Below, piece by piece: positions 58,084-60,595 of a stretch of DNA of 60,595 nt. The stretch is from assembly GCA_023436495.1 (NCBI GenBank), contig JAEZIT010000071.1:1-60595 (forward strand). The letters are read 5' to 3'. The notes under the pieces are model-generated. The model worked only from the letters and a program-made list of their open reading frames with translations. It made no database searches and had not been told where the DNA came from. Position 1 is the stretch's first letter; every line of letters begins with the position of its first letter. A program made the position numbers and the translations under genes. This DNA comes from Acidobacteriota bacterium (GTDB lineage: Bacteria > Acidobacteriota > Blastocatellia > Pyrinomonadales > Pyrinomonadaceae).

Positions 58084-59360
58084 ACCAATGCCGGCTGCTC
58101 GGCAAGAGTGCCGACATACTCCTGCGAATTCGCAATGTATTCCTTGATCTGGGGAACCAGATTTGTCGGAAGCCATCGCGGACCATGCTGTTCACGGTTT
58201 AGACGATAAAGGCCGAGTTCGAGATAGAAATCCTCGAGCGGTTCCATCGAAAATCGATAACGCCAATCGATCATCGTGAATAATGGGAACCATGTATAAC
58301 CGATCACCGGAACACCTTCGCCCCGGAGCGATTTGATCATCGAAACCGATGAACGCAGCCAATGCGAACGCACCTCATCGCTGCCGACGGCACTGGTTTC
58401 CGTGATCATGATCGGCACCTGATAGCGGTCATAATAATGCCGGATCAGCTCACCGAAACCGTCGCCTTCCGGCTCCGTCTCGCGAAATGCCAGCTTCCCC
58501 TTTTTGTCAATATAGAGCTGCTTCGTCGACCACTGCGGATAAAAATTCATTCCTACGACGTCGAGCGAAATGCTGTTTTGCTTGAGTTCGTCGATGTCAT
58601 CCGGCGAAACGCCGTTTCGTACCAGCCATGAAAACAGCAGATGGTCGTGCGTCAAACGTCCCGAGACAAGGTCGTAGCAAAGATAGCCGCGATGTTGCTC
58701 TTCGCGGGCCAGCGCCGACAGGTCCTCGCGCACGGTGCGTGTAAGACCGGTCGCCTCTACGTGCACCATGACGGACGTCGGGTCGATCTCCTTGATCGCG
58801 CGTACGGTACGAACGATGCCGCGGGCGAGCTGCATCATGATACGTATATAACCTGATTCGCCCTTAAGATATGGCGGCCAGAGCCCGCGCATACCACACA
58901 TGAGGGAATTGATGATAGGTTCGTTCAGCGGCGTGTACCATTTGATCAGATGCTTATAGCGGTCGGCGAATGCCGCCGCATAGCGTGCGACGTATTTTGG
59001 ATAATCTTTGTTCGCAAATTCGCGCTTGAGCCAGAATGGGCAGCCGTAATGCATGAGGTCGATGATCGGAAGGATCTTCAGATCCTCGACCATATAGGGA
59101 ATGACCTGATCGAGCCACGACCAGTCGAATTTGTTTGGTTCAGGCTCAACGCGGTACCAGGGCACGCCCCAGCGCATCGCCTGCAGCCCGAGGTCGCTCG
59201 CTAGTGCGAGATCTTCGCGCCAATGATCGTAGTGGCCCATCAGCTCATATTCCTCAAGCGAGCGATGGCCGGGCCGCGTCTGCGGTACAAATGTGTTTTC
59301 TATGCCGGCGGCCCATAGAAATTCTCTGCCCCCGGGTTTTAAAAATTCTTGTGATATCAA
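58080..59360 (-). CDS. GH1-like beta-glycosidase
   Basis: A 426-residue family 1-type TIM-barrel enzyme. The acid/base glutamate is E147 in YTPLNEP and the nucleophile E321 in IMITETSA. AMRWGVPWYRVEPEP (strand 2) and the tryptophan block GYTWFPLFTMIDW near the end are typical. There is no signal peptide, so it should act on imported or cytoplasmic glycosides. It starts at a TTG (59360), since no ATG precedes it before an in-frame stop and LWAAGIENT near the N-terminus is family-like. It converges with galK. Together with the shorter GH1-like gene at 50925 it brackets the galactose genes. Confidence 0.83.
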   Translation of the reverse strand: MISQEFLKPGGREFLWAAGIENTFVPQTRPGHRSLEEYELMGHYDHWREDLALASDLGLQAMRWGVPWYRVEPEPNKFDWSWLDQVIPYMVEDLKILPIIDLMHYGCPFWLKREFANKDYPKYVARYAAAFADRYKHLIKWYTPLNEPIINSLMCGMRGLWPPYLKGESGYIRIMMQLARGIVRTVRAIKEIDPTSVMVHVEATGLTRTVREDLSALAREEQHRGYLCYDLVSGRLTHDHLLFSWLVRNGVSPDDIDELKQNSISLDVVGMNFYPQWSTKQLYIDKKGKLAFRETEPEGDGFGELIRHYYDRYQVPIMITETSAVGSDEVRSHWLRSSVSMIKSLRGEGVPVIGYTWFPLFTMIDWRYRFSMEPLEDFYLELGLYRLNREQHGPRWLPTNLVPQIKEYIANSQEYVGTLAEQPALV

Positions 59361-59542
59361 ATCTGAATTCTTATCCTGGATTTTATATTAGTGCTGGAAA
59401 AATCGGTCGGATTCTCGAGACAATGAAATCGTAATATTCCGGTACCGAAATTTCAACCGAGGAGACAAGCCGGCCGGATCGCCGCACGGCTAAATGTTGG
59501 ACGAGTGCTTTTTAGAAAGGGATGCAAATTTTCTACTTTCAA

Positions 59543-60595
59543 TTAGATAACGGTCAAGCGGACCATATCAGCCGATATGAAAGAATTTTTGCAAAAGATC
59601 GCGACGCGCGAGCGTTCCGATGACCCTGATGAAGCGGCAATTCTTTCGCCGTTAAAACTAAAGTGAAATTTGCCGCCTGCCGTCATGATCCCGAATTGAT
59701 GATATGCCGCCTGTCCTAACGCGGACGAGAGTTCATATTCGCCGGAATCGCTCGATAACCGCAACAGGTAACAGCCGCCGCCGGGTACGATCGTAAATCG
59801 TTCGATCTCACGCGAGTCTTCATCGAATACCGCAAATCCAAACTCCCCTACCTTGCCGGCAACACGCAGATTCGCCGCAAAAGCATATTGCGCGTGAAAC
59901 GCACCCTTTTCGACCATCACCTCGCCGGACGTTTCGATACTCATCTCGCCATTCTCGATCACACACCGGCCGTCGCCCGATATATGATATCCGAGATCTG
60001 CTGCTTCGCCGGCGTGTTTGAAAAGGTCTTCGAACCCTTCCGTAATCGCTATTCCCATGAACGCCGCGGTGCAGTTTCGTGCCGCAAGCGAGACGCGGGC
60101 TGAGTTTCCGGCGAGGCGGGCCTCGTGCACGACGCTTCCGTCATCCAGACGGAACTTGAGGCTGCCTGCAGAAAATTCGGCACACATCAGATGAAATGCT
60201 TCCGGACGAAATTCCTTATCCAATAGGTATGAGCGGACCGATGCATTTCCGCCCAGAGCGGAGTAGGCGGAAACTTCGCATTGTTTGGGAAATATCATAA
60301 AGTCAGCCGTCGCTCCGGAATCGGTTTTAACACGAATGCCGAGGCAAGCGTCTTCACGGCCCAAGAGATCGGCGCGAGCACTGACTTCCAGCAGAAAACC
60401 ATCAAGGTCGCGGCCAACCTCGAGGGTGCATTCGTCGGCCGATTCACATACAAGTTCTCCCTCGTTGGAGCGCCAATTACCAAGAGAGGTCCAAGCTCGG
60501 CGCATCTCGTCGCCGTCGGCCGGAGCCGCGACCAATGGTTTGAATGGGGCAAGCTGATCATCGTCAGTCGGGCCATGTACGAACAACCTTTCGCC
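59543..60595 (-). CDS. Uncharacterised protein, C-terminal part (cut by right edge)
   Basis: The minus-strand frame is open through the right edge, so this is the C-terminal 350 residues of a longer protein. It is rich in beta-strand patterns (LDGFLLEVSARADL, LGIRVKTDSGATADFMI, GEFGFAVFDEDSREIERFTI, GGKFHFSFNGERI), which looks like two beta-sandwich, lectin-like domains. No catalytic motif or membrane helix is visible. It lies 182 bp upstream of the GH1-like gene on the same strand, so a glycan-related role is possible but not shown. Confidence 0.6.
   Translation of the reverse strand, partial: GERLFVHGPTDDDQLAPFKPLVAAPADGDEMRRAWTSLGNWRSNEGELVCESADECTLEVGRDLDGFLLEVSARADLLGREDACLGIRVKTDSGATADFMIFPKQCEVSAYSALGGNASVRSYLLDKEFRPEAFHLMCAEFSAGSLKFRLDDGSVVHEARLAGNSARVSLAARNCTAAFMGIAITEGFEDLFKHAGEAADLGYHISGDGRCVIENGEMSIETSGEVMVEKGAFHAQYAFAANLRVAGKVGEFGFAVFDEDSREIERFTIVPGGGCYLLRLSSDSGEYELSSALGQAAYHQFGIMTAGGKFHFSFNGERIAASSGSSERSRVAIFCKNSFISADMVRLTVI

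Noticed and set aside
57454..58176. 240-codon minus-strand open frame
   Set aside because: Antisense to galK.
1..60595. CRISPR arrays, insertion sequences, prophage or integron elements
   Set aside because: No direct-repeat arrays, transposase or integrase motifs were seen on either strand; gene content and spacing look like stable chromosome.

Overview
The window looks like a chromosomal segment of a free-living, diderm, heterotrophic bacterium. The most likely placement is Acidobacteriota, class Blastocatellia (inference). It rests on the Ser/Thr kinase and winged-helix regulators fused to TPR domains, a YwbE-type small protein, vanadium-haloperoxidase-like secreted proteins, a Crp-type regulator with a Cys-rich tail, and balanced base composition. 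There are no insertion sequences, phage genes, CRISPR arrays or rRNA genes, and no gene-free stretch exceeds about 300 bases. Coding density is high and start codons include several GTG and TTG.

Layout. 1-6.3 kb (minus strand): the N-terminal part of ileS, clpS with a terminator, and a two-gene carbohydrate operon (GH63-like glucosidase plus glucose dehydrogenase). 6.5-13.7 kb: a TPR/sigma-54 activator, a cysteine desulfurase, an FHA-GAF-adenylate cyclase and mreB. 13.8-18.5 kb: a tight five-gene cluster, FkbH-like loader, acyl carrier protein, SGNH/DltD-like protein, 42-residue membrane microprotein and MBOAT. 18.5-21.6 kb: a site-2 protease with CBS domains and the c-di-AMP pair cdaA-cdaR. 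21.6-33.0 kb: mostly housekeeping (esterase, O-antigen-ligase-like protein with a PDZ insert, reductase, ttcA, bactofilin, mscL, 5-FTHF cyclo-ligase, mnmA, MATE exporter, aat, DinB, ywbE, saccharopine-dehydrogenase-like protein). 33.0-40.3 kb: a Ser/Thr kinase-TPR gene interrupted by an amber codon, a winged-helix-TPR regulator and two haloperoxidase-like proteins. 40.5-45.2 kb: gyrB, recF, a TlpA-like thioredoxin and tRNA-Ser(UGA). 45.3-47.8 kb: fadR and fadD with a FadR-type operator. 47.8-60.6 kb: a polysaccharide and galactose region with a Wza-like exporter, a CapD/FlaA1-type dehydratase, two GH1-like enzymes, a Crp-type regulator, a TuaH-like glycosyltransferase, glf, a 51-residue ORF, galT and galK, ending in a gene cut by the right edge.

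The most interesting object is the cluster at 13814-18453. Its layout parallels the Dlt pathway that D-alanylates teichoic acids (DltA loader, DltC carrier, DltX microprotein, DltB MBOAT, DltD). Here the adenylating loader is replaced by an FkbH-like HAD/GNAT protein of the type known to load glyceryl units onto carrier proteins. A previously easy-to-miss 42-residue protein ends in L-V-Y-T-G-F, which resembles the C-terminal tyrosine motif of DltX. I infer an envelope or exopolysaccharide acylation machine that uses a non-aminoacyl donor. Other points to check are the amber-interrupted kinase, a haloperoxidase paralogue lacking its motif histidine, a PDZ domain inside an O-antigen-ligase-like membrane protein, and the Crp-type regulator with a Cys4 tail preceded by a perfect inverted repeat.
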